Shown here: positions 29,096 through 38,174 of the stretch, one piece after another
Numbering within the stretch: the first letter of the stretch is position 1
How the letters are laid out: every line of letters starts with the position of its first letter
NCBI GenBank assembly: GCA_937911395.1
Contig: CALDSI010000242.1
Coordinates: 1-42,401 of the forward strand
DNA length: 42,401 bases
Origin: an uncultured Labrenzia sp.
Lineage (GTDB): Bacteria > Pseudomonadota > Alphaproteobacteria > Rhizobiales > Stappiaceae
Reading direction: 5' to 3'
Notes under the pieces: generated by a model
Told to the model about the DNA's origin: nothing
Database searches by the model: none
What the model saw: the letters and a program-made list of their open reading frames with translations, nothing else
Position numbers and translations under genes: made by a program

Positions 29096-30070
29096 TTATG
29101 GCCGTCCGACCCGCAGACGCGGATCGATGAAGAAATAGAGAATGTCGACGATGAAATTGATCGCGACGAACAGGAAAGCGGTCAGCAACAGATAGGCCGA
29201 CATGATCGGAATATCGACGTTCTGTACCGCCTGCAGGAACATCAGACCCATGCCCGGCCACTGGAAGACGGTTTCCGTAATGGTGGCAAAGGCGATGATC
29301 GACCCGAGCTGAAGACCGGTGATCGTGATCACGGGGACCATGGTGTTCTTCAGCGCATGCCGGAAATGGACCAGCCGGTCCGGCAAACCGCGCGCGCGGG
29401 CAAACTTGATATAGTCGGTCCGGATGACTTCCAGCATTTCTGCCCGGATCAGGCGCATGATCAGTGTCATCTGGTACATGCCGAGCGTGACTGCTGGCAG
29501 GATCAGTGCTTTCAGACCGGAGGCTGTCAGGAAGCCCGTTGTCCACCAGGAGCCGACCTGGACGACATCGCCGCGGCCGAAGCTTGGCAGCCACTGCAGC
29601 GTGACCGAGAACAGGAAGATCAACAAGATCCCGATGAAGAAGGTGGGCAGGGATATGCCCACAAGGGATACCGAGAGAAACAGTTTTGATATGGCCGATT
29701 CCCGGTTAAGCCCGGCGTAAATACCCATGGGTATGCCGACAATCAGCGCAAATACAAAGGAGGCGAAACTGAGCTCAAGCGTCGCCGGGATGCGTTTGGC
29801 GAACAGTTCGGAAACGGGTTGTTTGAACTGATAGGAGGTGCCGAAGTCGAACTGCACCGCATTGCCGATGAAACGGGCAAACTGTACCGGGATTGGATCG
29901 TTCAAGCCCAAACGTTCGCGCAGCGCTTCACGTTCTTCGATGGATGTCTCGATGCCGACCATCTGGTTGATCGGATCTCCGACGAAACGGAACATGGTGA
30001 AGGCAAGAAGCGCCACCACCAACATGACAATCATCGCTTGAAGCAAACGACGTGTTGCAAAACCTATCAT
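29096..30070 (-). CDS. Dipeptide ABC transporter permease (DppB-like)
   Basis: RRLLQAMIVMLVVALLAFTMFRFVGDP, DYIKFARARGLPDRLVHFRHALKNTMVPVITITGLQLG. Confidence 0.93.
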   Translation of the reverse strand: MIGFATRRLLQAMIVMLVVALLAFTMFRFVGDPINQMVGIETSIEEREALRERLGLNDPIPVQFARFIGNAVQFDFGTSYQFKQPVSELFAKRIPATLELSFASFVFALIVGIPMGIYAGLNRESAISKLFLSVSLVGISLPTFFIGILLIFLFSVTLQWLPSFGRGDVVQVGSWWTTGFLTASGLKALILPAVTLGMYQMTLIMRLIRAEMLEVIRTDYIKFARARGLPDRLVHFRHALKNTMVPVITITGLQLGSIIAFATITETVFQWPGMGLMFLQAVQNVDIPIMSAYLLLTAFLFVAINFIVDILYFFIDPRLRVGRP

Positions 30071-30097
30071 TTCGGCTCTTTACGTTTTCAAGAAAAG

Positions 30098-30122
30098 GCG
30101 CCCCCGGCGGAACCGGGGGCGC
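30098..30122 (-). terminator. Intercistronic GC-rich stem-loop between SBP and permease genes
   Basis: GCGCCCCCGG-CGGAA-CCGGGGGCGC; minus-strand 3' flank CTTTTCTTG. Confidence 0.7.
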
Positions 30123-30143
30123 TTCTATTTTTGTTAGGACCGC

Positions 30144-31727
30144 TTAGTTCTTGGTGACGAAGCGGAAGTGGAACTGGTTATCCGCACGCTGGACGAGCTC
30201 AACGTCGTCCGCAACGCCCCATGCCAGACCCTGCTGGTGCAACGGGATGTAGTAGGCATTGTCGTGGGAGATCTTGTAGGCTTCCGCGATCATGTCGTCG
30301 CGTTTCGCCGGATCGTTTTCAACCAGGATCTGTTGAGTCAGCTCATCGATTTTCGCATCGCACCAGCCACCGTTGTTGAACGGAGAGCCTTTGCCAGCTT
30401 CGTCGCGGCAGTTCATCAGGTTGGACAGAACGTTGAAGCTGTCGAAGGAACCCGGGGTCCAGCCAAGCAGGTAGAACGATGTGTCGTAACCACCAGAGGC
30501 CAGGATCTTGGCAAAGTACTTCGCTTTCGGCTGGGCGTTCAAGTCAACCTTGACGCCAACGCGGGCGAGCATCGCAGCAACAGCCTGACAGATGGCTTCG
30601 TCGTTGACATAGCGATCGTTCGGGCAGTCCATGCCGACAGAGAACCCGTCCGGGTACCCGGCTTCTGCAAGAAGGTCCATTGCAGCCTGCGGGTCATACG
30701 GATAGCGCTCGAACTCTTCCGACTTGGAGAACAGGAACGGAGAGATCATGATTGCGGACGGTGTTGCAAGGTTCCGCATCACTTTCTGCTTGATCGCTTC
30801 AATGTTGATGGCCTGGTAGAACGCTTTGCGAACCTTGGCATCCTTGAACGGGTTTTTGCCCTTCACGTCGGAATAGAGCAGCTCATCGCGCATTTGGTCC
30901 ATGCCGAGGAAGATCGTGCGCAGTTCAGGACCAGTCAGGGCGACAGTGCCGTCATTGTCGTTGATGCGTTTGATGTCCTGGATGGGGATCGGATAAACCA
31001 TATCCATCTCGCCGGACAGAAGCGCTGCAACGCGGGTTGCATCAGATCCGATCGGAGTGAACTCAACGGTGGTCAGGTTGTGAGCCGCTGTATCCCACCA
31101 GCCGTCGTTTTTCTCGTAGACGGTTTTCACACCCGGCTCGTGGCTGACCAGCTTGAATGGGCCGGTGCCGTTCGCGTTCAGCGCCGCATAGTTTGGTGTG
31201 GTGTCGGATGCAGAGGTGACTTTGACCGCGTCGTTGGCCTCGGTCCACTCCTTGTCCATGATGTAGAACGTGTCCCACTCATAGTGCAGGATCGGGTTCG
31301 GCCCGGTCAGAACGAAGTCGACGGTATAGTCGTCAACGATCTCGACTTTGGCATCGCCCGGAACGCGGGTTGTCAGGTCGGAACCTTCGGAACGGACACG
31401 GTCAACGGAAAAGGCGACGTCTTCAGCTGTAAAGTCGTTGCCATTGTGGAACTTCACGCCTTGGCGAAGGTAAAAACGCCAGCGGTTCGGCTCGACAACT
31501 TCCCAACGCTCGGCAAGGCTCGGCTCGATCTGCAGGTCTGCACCGCGGCGGGTCAGACCTTCATAAGTGTTGCCTAGGGCGGACAGCGTGAAGGTTTCGT
31601 TGAGGCTGTACGGGTCAAGGGCGTTCAATGTCCCCTGAAACGCAAACTTCAATGTTTCCGCCTGCGCAGCGGATGCCACGCCAAACGTTGCTACAGCAGC
31701 AGCAATCAATTTGGTTTTGGTATTCAT
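30144..31727 (-). CDS. Dipeptide ABC transporter substrate-binding protein (SBP family 5)
   Basis: MNTKTKLIAAAVATFGVASAAQA signal peptide; LNALDPYSLNETFTLSALGNTYEGLTRR, WRFYLRQGVKFHNGNDFTAEDVAFS. Confidence 0.93.
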   Translation of the reverse strand: MNTKTKLIAAAVATFGVASAAQAETLKFAFQGTLNALDPYSLNETFTLSALGNTYEGLTRRGADLQIEPSLAERWEVVEPNRWRFYLRQGVKFHNGNDFTAEDVAFSVDRVRSEGSDLTTRVPGDAKVEIVDDYTVDFVLTGPNPILHYEWDTFYIMDKEWTEANDAVKVTSASDTTPNYAALNANGTGPFKLVSHEPGVKTVYEKNDGWWDTAAHNLTTVEFTPIGSDATRVAALLSGEMDMVYPIPIQDIKRINDNDGTVALTGPELRTIFLGMDQMRDELLYSDVKGKNPFKDAKVRKAFYQAINIEAIKQKVMRNLATPSAIMISPFLFSKSEEFERYPYDPQAAMDLLAEAGYPDGFSVGMDCPNDRYVNDEAICQAVAAMLARVGVKVDLNAQPKAKYFAKILASGGYDTSFYLLGWTPGSFDSFNVLSNLMNCRDEAGKGSPFNNGGWCDAKIDELTQQILVENDPAKRDDMIAEAYKISHDNAYYIPLHQQGLAWGVADDVELVQRADNQFHFRFVTKN

Positions 31728-31785
31728 AGTCCCCTCTTCAGTGCTATTCAGCGCTTTTGTGAACTCGGTGTTGTTCAATTTGTTC

Positions 31786-31807
31786 TTTACGACCGGAAAG
31801 TCGTAAA
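31786..31807. promoter_or_regulatory. Perfect 8-bp inverted repeat upstream of the SBP gene
   Basis: TTTACGAC-CGGAAA-GTCGTAAA, about 60 nt upstream of the SBP start. Confidence 0.45.
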
Positions 31808-31859
31808 TTGTGCCAATTATGACAGCGTTGGCGGAATGCATCAAATCGGATTTCTCCGA

Positions 31860-33020
31860 TTAGCGCAAAACTTTTTCACACAGGTCATCCAGAAAACTGG
31901 CACATTTATCAAGTTCCGTTAGGTCGATAAACTCATCGGCCTGATGTGCCTGGTCGATCGATCCGGGTCCGCACACCACCGTTGACAGGCCATGCTCCTG
32001 AAACTGACCACCTTCTGTTGCGTAGACAACAACATGACGGCCGTTGTCGCCAGTCAGGCGCCGGACCAATTGCTCTGCGGTTCCGTCGGTTTCTTCGGCC
32101 AGCCCTGGAACCATGGCAAGGACATCGATATCGATCCGGCAGCCCTTTGAGATCTCCTGCATGCCTGGAAGAACATGGTCGGCGGCATATGTCCGGTAGG
32201 CAGCAATCCAGTCTTCCAGGTTCTCGCCGGGCAGCAACCGGATATCTGTCATGAATTCGCAGCTCTGTGCCGTGATGTTGTGTGCTTTTCCGCCCTGGAT
32301 CGTGCCGCAATGCAAGGTCGTGTAGGGCGGCTCGAATGGACACTCCGGATCTGCTTTGGATTTGTTCTTTTCGGTCTGCCCGTCCAGCCAGGAAATCAGT
32401 TTCACAGCGGCGGAAATTGCGGATGCCCCGCGGTGCAGCTGGCTGGAATGTACAGGATGCCCATGGACGTGGGTTTTCAGAACGGCGATTCCCTTGTGTC
32501 CGGTAACGACCTTCATGTTGGTTGGCTCGCCAACAATTACGGCAGCTGGTTGCGGCCCCCCGGCCAGCATCGCCTTGATCATCGGCGGCGCGCCAAAGCA
32601 GCCTACTTCTTCATCGTAAGACAGTGCGATGTGGATCGGTTTGGAGAGGTTTGCGCTCAGAAAATCCGGCACTTTTGCGAGAACTGTTGCTGCAAACCCT
32701 TTCATGTCAGCAGTGCCGCGCCCGTAGAGGCGGCCGCCATCCTCCCATGCCGAGAACGGATCCGACGTCCAGTTCTGTCCGTCGACGGGAACCACGTCGG
32801 TGTGTGCCGACAAAACGATACCGCCATCGACATTTGGCCCGACAGTGGCAACCAAGGCGGCTTTTTCACCCGTTTCGTCCGGTACACGCACGGACGATAT
32901 TCCATGACTGGACAGGTACTCTTCGACGAATGAAACAAGCTGAAGGTTGCTGCGATCTGACACTGTGTTGAAGGACACGAGTTTCGTCAGCATTTCTTGC
33001 GGTGTAAAAGTGTTTGGCAC
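31860..33020 (-). CDS. argE: ArgE/DapE family deacetylase (acetylornithine deacetylase-like)
   Basis: LSAHTDVVPVDGQNWTSDPF, YGRGTADMKGFAATVL, SYDEEVGCFGAPPMIKAML. Confidence 0.85.
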   Translation of the reverse strand: MPNTFTPQEMLTKLVSFNTVSDRSNLQLVSFVEEYLSSHGISSVRVPDETGEKAALVATVGPNVDGGIVLSAHTDVVPVDGQNWTSDPFSAWEDGGRLYGRGTADMKGFAATVLAKVPDFLSANLSKPIHIALSYDEEVGCFGAPPMIKAMLAGGPQPAAVIVGEPTNMKVVTGHKGIAVLKTHVHGHPVHSSQLHRGASAISAAVKLISWLDGQTEKNKSKADPECPFEPPYTTLHCGTIQGGKAHNITAQSCEFMTDIRLLPGENLEDWIAAYRTYAADHVLPGMQEISKGCRIDIDVLAMVPGLAEETDGTAEQLVRRLTGDNGRHVVVYATEGGQFQEHGLSTVVCGPGSIDQAHQADEFIDLTELDKCASFLDDLCEKVLR

Positions 33021-33035
33021 GTGCGCCCCGGTTAT

Positions 33036-34775
33036 TTACACGGGGTCTTTTGCCCCCGTTTCCCCGGGCAGCAATAAACCATTCATCTGCTTAAGTGCAA
33101 AGGCTTGTAATGGTTTTTCCTTGCCGCGTACGCTGACGTCGTACAGCGCTTCGTCAGGTGCCGTAGCGCGAGCCGCGTCGATAACATCTTTAGAAACAAC
33201 AAGGAAGCTGTTCCGAGATTTGTTTTCAGTTTCCAGCCGGCTAGCTGTGTTGACGACGTCGCCAAGCGCGGTGAGCCCACCTTCAGATTTGCCCGATCCG
33301 GCGGCGCCAATACGTCCGAGGATGGCCTGGCCGAGATGGAGGCCGACACCGAGACGGATCGTGTCACGGAACTGCGGGCCTTTTTCTGTGTTGAGGGCTT
33401 CCATGACCTGCTCAATGCCTCGGCAGGCCTTTAAAGCTTGGCGCGCACCGGTCTTAGCACCCGTTTCCATACCGAAGATGGCCATGATGCCATCACCGAT
33501 GAACTTGTCGACATAACCGCCTTTGGCCCGGATCACGGCTGAAACCCGGTCAAGGTACTGGTTCAGGAGAAAGACGACGTCGTAGGCGAGTTGCGCCTCG
33601 GTCATGCTGGTGAAGTTCCGAAGGTCGACGAACATGACCACAACATCCTGCTCGACCCCCCAATAATAAGCATCCTGAACATGGTCCTGCCGCACCATGT
33701 TTGCTTTCACCGGCACCAAGGGCTGAACTTCAAGGTTTGCCGCTGGCCGGATCTGGCAAGCCAACCGGACATCCTCCGGAACTCCAATCCGCTTCAAGAC
33801 GGTCGTTTCAGCCGGGCTTGGCTGTGACAAACCATCCAGTCCGTTTAAAACTTTGACACGGCAGGTCGAGCAGCGTGCACGGCCGCCGCAAACAGAAGCG
33901 ACGGGAATTCCGTTCATGCGGCTGATCTCAAGAAGAGATGCACCCGGTTGTGCACGAACGGTAAGGCCGCCTGGATAGGAAATCGAAATTCCGCTGGACA
34001 CACGGCTCGCGAGATACCGGATGACAATGACAAACAGGCTCAAGAATATCAGGCCGAATACAATGGCTCTGATATTGCCGGTCTGCGTATAGAGCCACGC
34101 CCACTGATCTTTAGTAACCGTGACTGTCACGTCCTTTGCCAGAGCCAGCCGCCGGGCGCCCTCGACAAACCCCCAAAGCGCCATCACGGGCCATGCGATA
34201 GCGGCGGCCAGGGCGATGTACTTCATCCGGTGGTAGAACGGGTAGAGCCGCAGCCAGAAATGCAGCCCGATCATCGCGTGGGTCCAAACCACCAGCAAAA
34301 GGATGGATTGCATGACGGCATTTTGCGGCCAGAGGATCGTCAGCATCTGATGGTAGTTCGGGATAAAGCCGAATTCCTTCGCCAGCCCCATCGTTGTGAT
34401 GACATGTGGGATGAGTGTCCAGGGGATGTAAAGCCCAAGTACAAGCTGAGCGAACTCCCAGGGCGGCATGCGCAAAGTGCGTCTCTTGGATGTTCGCCAC
34501 AGCGCCAGCGCGACATGGGTGAGGGCTGCTGAGATCAACACGGTTTCGCCGATCGGCCCGCGCCAGATCCAGTAGTGCCACAGGGACATTTTCTCCATCG
34601 CATTGACGGAAATGATGCCCATCGCGTGGTTGGAAAAGTGACTGAGGCAAAACAGGAAAAGGACCATTCCGCTCCACAGGCGCAGCCGTTGGCGCCAGTT
34701 GCCGTGCCCGGGGTTGGGCCATGCCGCATCCGCAGCGGTTGCGGGCACTTTTGATGGAATGGCGGGGTCGGTCAC
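33036..34775 (-). CDS. Membrane adenylate cyclase: His-rich TM anchor + 2Fe-2S ferredoxin domain + class III cyclase
   Basis: TM anchor with many His (SHFSNHAMG, WTHAMIGLHFWLRLYPFYH); CGGRARCSTCRV...LACQI (C-x5-C-x2-C...C); VVVMFVDLRNFTSMTE, VDKFIGDGIMAIFG, ALGDVVNTASRLE. Confidence 0.9.
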   Translation of the reverse strand: MTDPAIPSKVPATAADAAWPNPGHGNWRQRLRLWSGMVLFLFCLSHFSNHAMGIISVNAMEKMSLWHYWIWRGPIGETVLISAALTHVALALWRTSKRRTLRMPPWEFAQLVLGLYIPWTLIPHVITTMGLAKEFGFIPNYHQMLTILWPQNAVMQSILLLVVWTHAMIGLHFWLRLYPFYHRMKYIALAAAIAWPVMALWGFVEGARRLALAKDVTVTVTKDQWAWLYTQTGNIRAIVFGLIFLSLFVIVIRYLASRVSSGISISYPGGLTVRAQPGASLLEISRMNGIPVASVCGGRARCSTCRVKVLNGLDGLSQPSPAETTVLKRIGVPEDVRLACQIRPAANLEVQPLVPVKANMVRQDHVQDAYYWGVEQDVVVMFVDLRNFTSMTEAQLAYDVVFLLNQYLDRVSAVIRAKGGYVDKFIGDGIMAIFGMETGAKTGARQALKACRGIEQVMEALNTEKGPQFRDTIRLGVGLHLGQAILGRIGAAGSGKSEGGLTALGDVVNTASRLETENKSRNSFLVVSKDVIDAARATAPDEALYDVSVRGKEKPLQAFALKQMNGLLLPGETGAKDPV

Positions 34776-34951
34776 AGTGTCTGAACGCCTGGCGAAAAAG
34801 TGGACTGATCGTATTTGTCGACAGTGCAGCTTGAAGCGCCCGCGTCAAGACGGAACCGGGCTGATCGTGGATTGTCGGGCGATGGTCTTGAAACACTCAG
34901 AACAAAAAGTAATTGTGCCGCCAAATGAAATTCAAACCGGCAAGAGGCATC

Positions 34952-35311
34952 ATGAAGGTCTACGGCATCAAGAATTGCGACACGGTCAAGAAAGCGCGGA
35001 AGTTTCTGGATGAAGCCGGGGTGGAGTACAGTTTTCACGACTACAAGAAGGACGGTGTTGATGCCGACAAGCTCGCCAAGTTTGTGGGCGAGTTCGGCTG
35101 GGAAGCGGTTTTGAACAAGCGCGGCACGACCTGGCGCCGGCTGGATGAAGCCACCCAGGAGGGCGTGACCGATGCAAAAAGCGCGCTGGACGTCATGATC
35201 GACAATCCATCCGTCATTAAGCGCCCGATTGTAGAAGGCGCTGAAAAGAATTTCATCGGGTATGACGCTGTTGCCTGGGAAATGGCGCTGGAGTTGGGTG
35301 AACTGAAGTAG
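34952..35311 (+). CDS. ArsC/Spx/MgsR family protein (YffB-like)
   Basis: MKVYGIKNCDTVKKARKFLDEAGVEYSFHDYKKDGVD. Confidence 0.85.
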   Translation: MKVYGIKNCDTVKKARKFLDEAGVEYSFHDYKKDGVDADKLAKFVGEFGWEAVLNKRGTTWRRLDEATQEGVTDAKSALDVMIDNPSVIKRPIVEGAEKNFIGYDAVAWEMALELGELK

Positions 35312-35316
35312 CGCAC

Positions 35317-35793
35317 TCACTTGATCTGCGAAAGAACCAAGGCTCCGGTGACGATCCCCGGAGCCTTTTGTTTTGGTTGCCAGGTTCGACGTGGCCCGGT
35401 GTCAATGTGATAAAAGCCTGACGAATAGTACTTGTAGCCGCCCACTGCAGATTGGGATTTCAGGAAAGCCAGTACGGACGACGGGTTGCCGCCGACGGAA
35501 AAGTCCACAGCCTGACAATTCAGGTGATAGGAATTGCGTGCACCACCTTTGCGCCAATTCTCGAACCACCAGCGTTTGGTGGAATGGACCTTCACAGGCC
35601 CATACCTTTTGGCGACCTTGTTCAGGACCTTTTTGAGTTTTCTCGGAACACACCAGGATGAGTCGTTGTAGTCGATCGCACCATGGGAGGCCGTTGCCCA
35701 ACCCATGCCGGTGACACCGGCAACCGATCCACATCCAACCAGAACAACGGACAATCCCAAAAACATTATCCAGGCTAAAAAACGCTGACGCAT
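35317..35793 (-). CDS. M15-like (DUF882/peptidase M15_3-type) lipoprotein
   Basis: LSVVLVGCGS lipobox; NSYHLNCQAVDFSV ... YYSSGFYHIDTGPRRTW (H-x6-D and HID metal-ligand pattern). Confidence 0.75.
   Translation of the reverse strand: MRQRFLAWIMFLGLSVVLVGCGSVAGVTGMGWATASHGAIDYNDSSWCVPRKLKKVLNKVAKRYGPVKVHSTKRWWFENWRKGGARNSYHLNCQAVDFSVGGNPSSVLAFLKSQSAVGGYKYYSSGFYHIDTGPRRTWQPKQKAPGIVTGALVLSQIK
35339..35367 (+). terminator. Rho-independent terminator of the arsC-like gene, inside the 3' end of the convergent M15-like gene
   Basis: AAGGCTCCGG-TGACGATCC-CCGGAGCCTT followed by TTGTTTTGG. Confidence 0.8.
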
Positions 35794-35890
35794 AACAAAC
35801 AGCCTTGCAAATTCTAAGTGTTTGCCCCCTCCCCACAACTGCCAGCAATTTGATTAAAAATTTAATGAAAGAGATGGTTAACGTGACGAA

Positions 35891-35904
35891 GAAACATATG
35901 TTTC
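35891..35904. promoter_or_regulatory. Palindrome 1 upstream of the aminotransferase operon
   Basis: GAAACATATGTTTC, perfect 14-bp palindrome. Confidence 0.5.
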
Positions 35905-35920
35905 ACATGTAGCAAAATCA

Positions 35921-35936
35921 TGATACAAATGTATCA
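35921..35936. promoter_or_regulatory. Palindrome 2 upstream of the aminotransferase operon
   Basis: TGATACA-AA-TGTATCA, perfect 7-bp arms. Confidence 0.55.
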
Positions 35937-35980
35937 AGCGCACAATCCGGCGCGATACACCCTTGGTGAGGTTCGTGTTC

Positions 35981-37297
35981 ATGTCTCACGTTTTTCCGCG
36001 TCATACCAAAGCATCCACCCCTGTCGCTGTTGGTGGCGATGGATGTTACATCATTGATAAAAATGGTAAAAAATACTTTGATGGATCGGGCGGCGCAGCC
36101 GTATCGTGCCTTGGGCATAGCGATCCCGACGTGACCGCTGCGATCAAGGGTCAGGTTGACCAGATTGCCTTCGCACATACCGGGTTTTTTACCTCAGAGC
36201 CTGCCGAACAGCTGGCCGATCTTCTGATCGAACATGCACCGGGCAATCTGGACCGGGTGTATTTCGTTTCAGGCGGTTCGGAGGCGATGGAAGCTGCGCT
36301 GAAACTGGCGCGTCAGTATTTCCTGGAGAAAGGCGAAACATCCAGACACCGGGTCATTGCCCGCCGGCAAAGCTATCACGGCAACACGCTTGGCGCGCTT
36401 GCGACCGGCGGAAATCAGTGGCGCCGCGAACCCTTCGCGCCATTGATGATCGAAACCTCTCATATTTCACCGTGTTACGAGTATCGCGGACGGGCGGACG
36501 ATGAAACGGCCGTCGAATACGGACGGCGCGTTGCCAATGAACTCGAAACCGAAATCCAGCGCCTTGGCGCGGAAAATGTCATGGCCTTTGTGGCTGAGCC
36601 GGTCGTCGGCGCAACGGCTGGCGCGGTCCCGCCTGTCGAAGGTTATTTCAAGCGGATCAGGGAGATCTGCGATCACTATGGGGTCTTGCTCATACTAGAT
36701 GAAGTGATGTGCGGCATGGGGCGCACAGGCAGCCTGTTTGCTTGTGAGCGGGACGGCATAGCGCCGGATATTCTTGCAATCGCCAAGGGCCTTGGCGCAG
36801 GGTATCAGCCGATTGGTGCCATGCTATGCACCTCTGAAATCTACGAAGCCGTCGAGAACGGGTCCGGTTTCTTCCAGCATGGCCACACTTACATTGGCCA
36901 TCCAACGGCTTGCGCTGCCTCCCTTGCCGTCCTGAAAAAGCTCACTGGTGGCTTGGTCGATCAGGTTGATCCTCTGGGCGACAAACTGGATGCGACCCTG
37001 AGAGACGCTTTCGGACAGCAGCCCTATGTTGGCGATATCCGTGGACGCGGTTTGTTTCGCGGGATTGAGATTGTTGAGGACCGGGAGAGCAAAACACCCT
37101 TTGACACCAAACGCGGGGTGAACAAGGCCCTGAAAAAGGCCGCGTTCGAGGCCGGTCTCATCTGTTATCCGATGGGCGGCACGATTGACGGCGTGAAAGG
37201 GGATCACATCTTGCTGGCGCCGCCCTTCATCATGGAAGATCAGCACATCTCGGAGATTGCAGATAAATTGCAAACTGCGTTCAAGGCCGTCTTCTGA
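35981..37297 (+). CDS. Class III (PLP) aminotransferase
   Basis: MSHVFPRHTKASTPVAVGGDGCYIIDKNGKKYFDGSGGAAVSCLGH; LILDEVMCGMGRTG, ILAIAKGLGAGYQPIGAML. Confidence 0.9.
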   Translation: MSHVFPRHTKASTPVAVGGDGCYIIDKNGKKYFDGSGGAAVSCLGHSDPDVTAAIKGQVDQIAFAHTGFFTSEPAEQLADLLIEHAPGNLDRVYFVSGGSEAMEAALKLARQYFLEKGETSRHRVIARRQSYHGNTLGALATGGNQWRREPFAPLMIETSHISPCYEYRGRADDETAVEYGRRVANELETEIQRLGAENVMAFVAEPVVGATAGAVPPVEGYFKRIREICDHYGVLLILDEVMCGMGRTGSLFACERDGIAPDILAIAKGLGAGYQPIGAMLCTSEIYEAVENGSGFFQHGHTYIGHPTACAASLAVLKKLTGGLVDQVDPLGDKLDATLRDAFGQQPYVGDIRGRGLFRGIEIVEDRESKTPFDTKRGVNKALKKAAFEAGLICYPMGGTIDGVKGDHILLAPPFIMEDQHISEIADKLQTAFKAVF

Positions 37298-37299
37298 TC

Positions 37300-38115
37300 A
37301 TGGCCCTTGATACCAAACCTCAGGCGCTGCCACTCATCATGGTGGCGCCGAATGGCGCGCGGCGTACCAAGGTGGATCATCCGGCCCTGCCGATGTCGAT
37401 CACCGAAACGGTGGAGACAGCCGTGGCTTGTTTCGAAGCGGGCGCTGGCGCAATCCATGCCCATGTCCGCGACGAAACAGGGGCGCATGTTCTGGACAAA
37501 GACTTCTACCGGGCGCTCTTGTCGGAATTGAATGCTGCATTGCCGCAAATGCAGGTTCAAATCACCACCGAAGCTGTTGGAAAATACACACCGGACGACC
37601 AGCGCAAACTGGTCCAGGAGCTGAAGCCGTCACTGGTGTCGATTGCTGTGCGCGAGATGGTGCCGGACGATGACACACATACGGCTGCAGAGTTTTATTC
37701 CTGGGCCATGAAGGAAGGAGTATCTGTTCAACATATCCTCTACAGTGCAGAGGACCTTGACCGGTTCTTCGACCTCGTCGAAAACGGCAGTATTCCTGGC
37801 ATTACGCATCAGGTTCTGTTGGTTCTAGGCCGCTATACGGACAATCAGGAAAGTGCGCCGGAAGATCTGTATCCCTTTCTGGATCGGTTGAAAGCGCGCC
37901 GGAGCGATCATGAGATCGACTGGGGTGTGTGCGCCTTTGGTCACCGGGAAACGGAGTGTCTGGTGCACGCGATCGAGAACGGTGGCAAAGCCCGGATCGG
38001 ATTTGAGAACGGCCTTTGGAACCGCGATGGTGCAGTTGCGAAGGACAATGCTGACCGGGTCCGGGATCTGGTGTCGGCCCTGGAAGAAAAAAACATCTCC
38101 GTTCTGTCAGGCTGA
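37300..38115 (+). CDS. BKACE/DUF849 family beta-keto acid cleavage enzyme
   Basis: PLIMVAPNGARRTKVDHPALPMS, AGAIHAHVRDETGAH (zinc HxH), GVCAFGHRETECLVHAIENGGKARIGFENG. Confidence 0.88.
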   Translation: MALDTKPQALPLIMVAPNGARRTKVDHPALPMSITETVETAVACFEAGAGAIHAHVRDETGAHVLDKDFYRALLSELNAALPQMQVQITTEAVGKYTPDDQRKLVQELKPSLVSIAVREMVPDDDTHTAAEFYSWAMKEGVSVQHILYSAEDLDRFFDLVENGSIPGITHQVLLVLGRYTDNQESAPEDLYPFLDRLKARRSDHEIDWGVCAFGHRETECLVHAIENGGKARIGFENGLWNRDGAVAKDNADRVRDLVSALEEKNISVLSG

Positions 38116-38135
38116 ACCGCCTTCAGGGCGGTTCA
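38113..38135. other. First of two tandem stem-loops between the BKACE gene and purU
   Basis: TGAACCGCC-TTCAG-GGCGGTTCA, starting on the BKACE stop codon; second hairpin TCGGGC-AAC-GCCCGA follows. Confidence 0.6.
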
Positions 38136-38174
38136 CATTCGGGCAACGCCCGACAGAGTAGAGAGATTGAGATT

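Noticed and set aside
28412-29689. 425-aa + strand ORF opposite the dppB/dppC-like genes
   Set aside because: Asp/Gln/Arg-rich antisense artefact; both permeases are clear on the minus strand.
30168-31577. 469-aa + strand ORF opposite the SBP gene
   Set aside because: Antisense shadow of a well-supported SBP family 5 gene.
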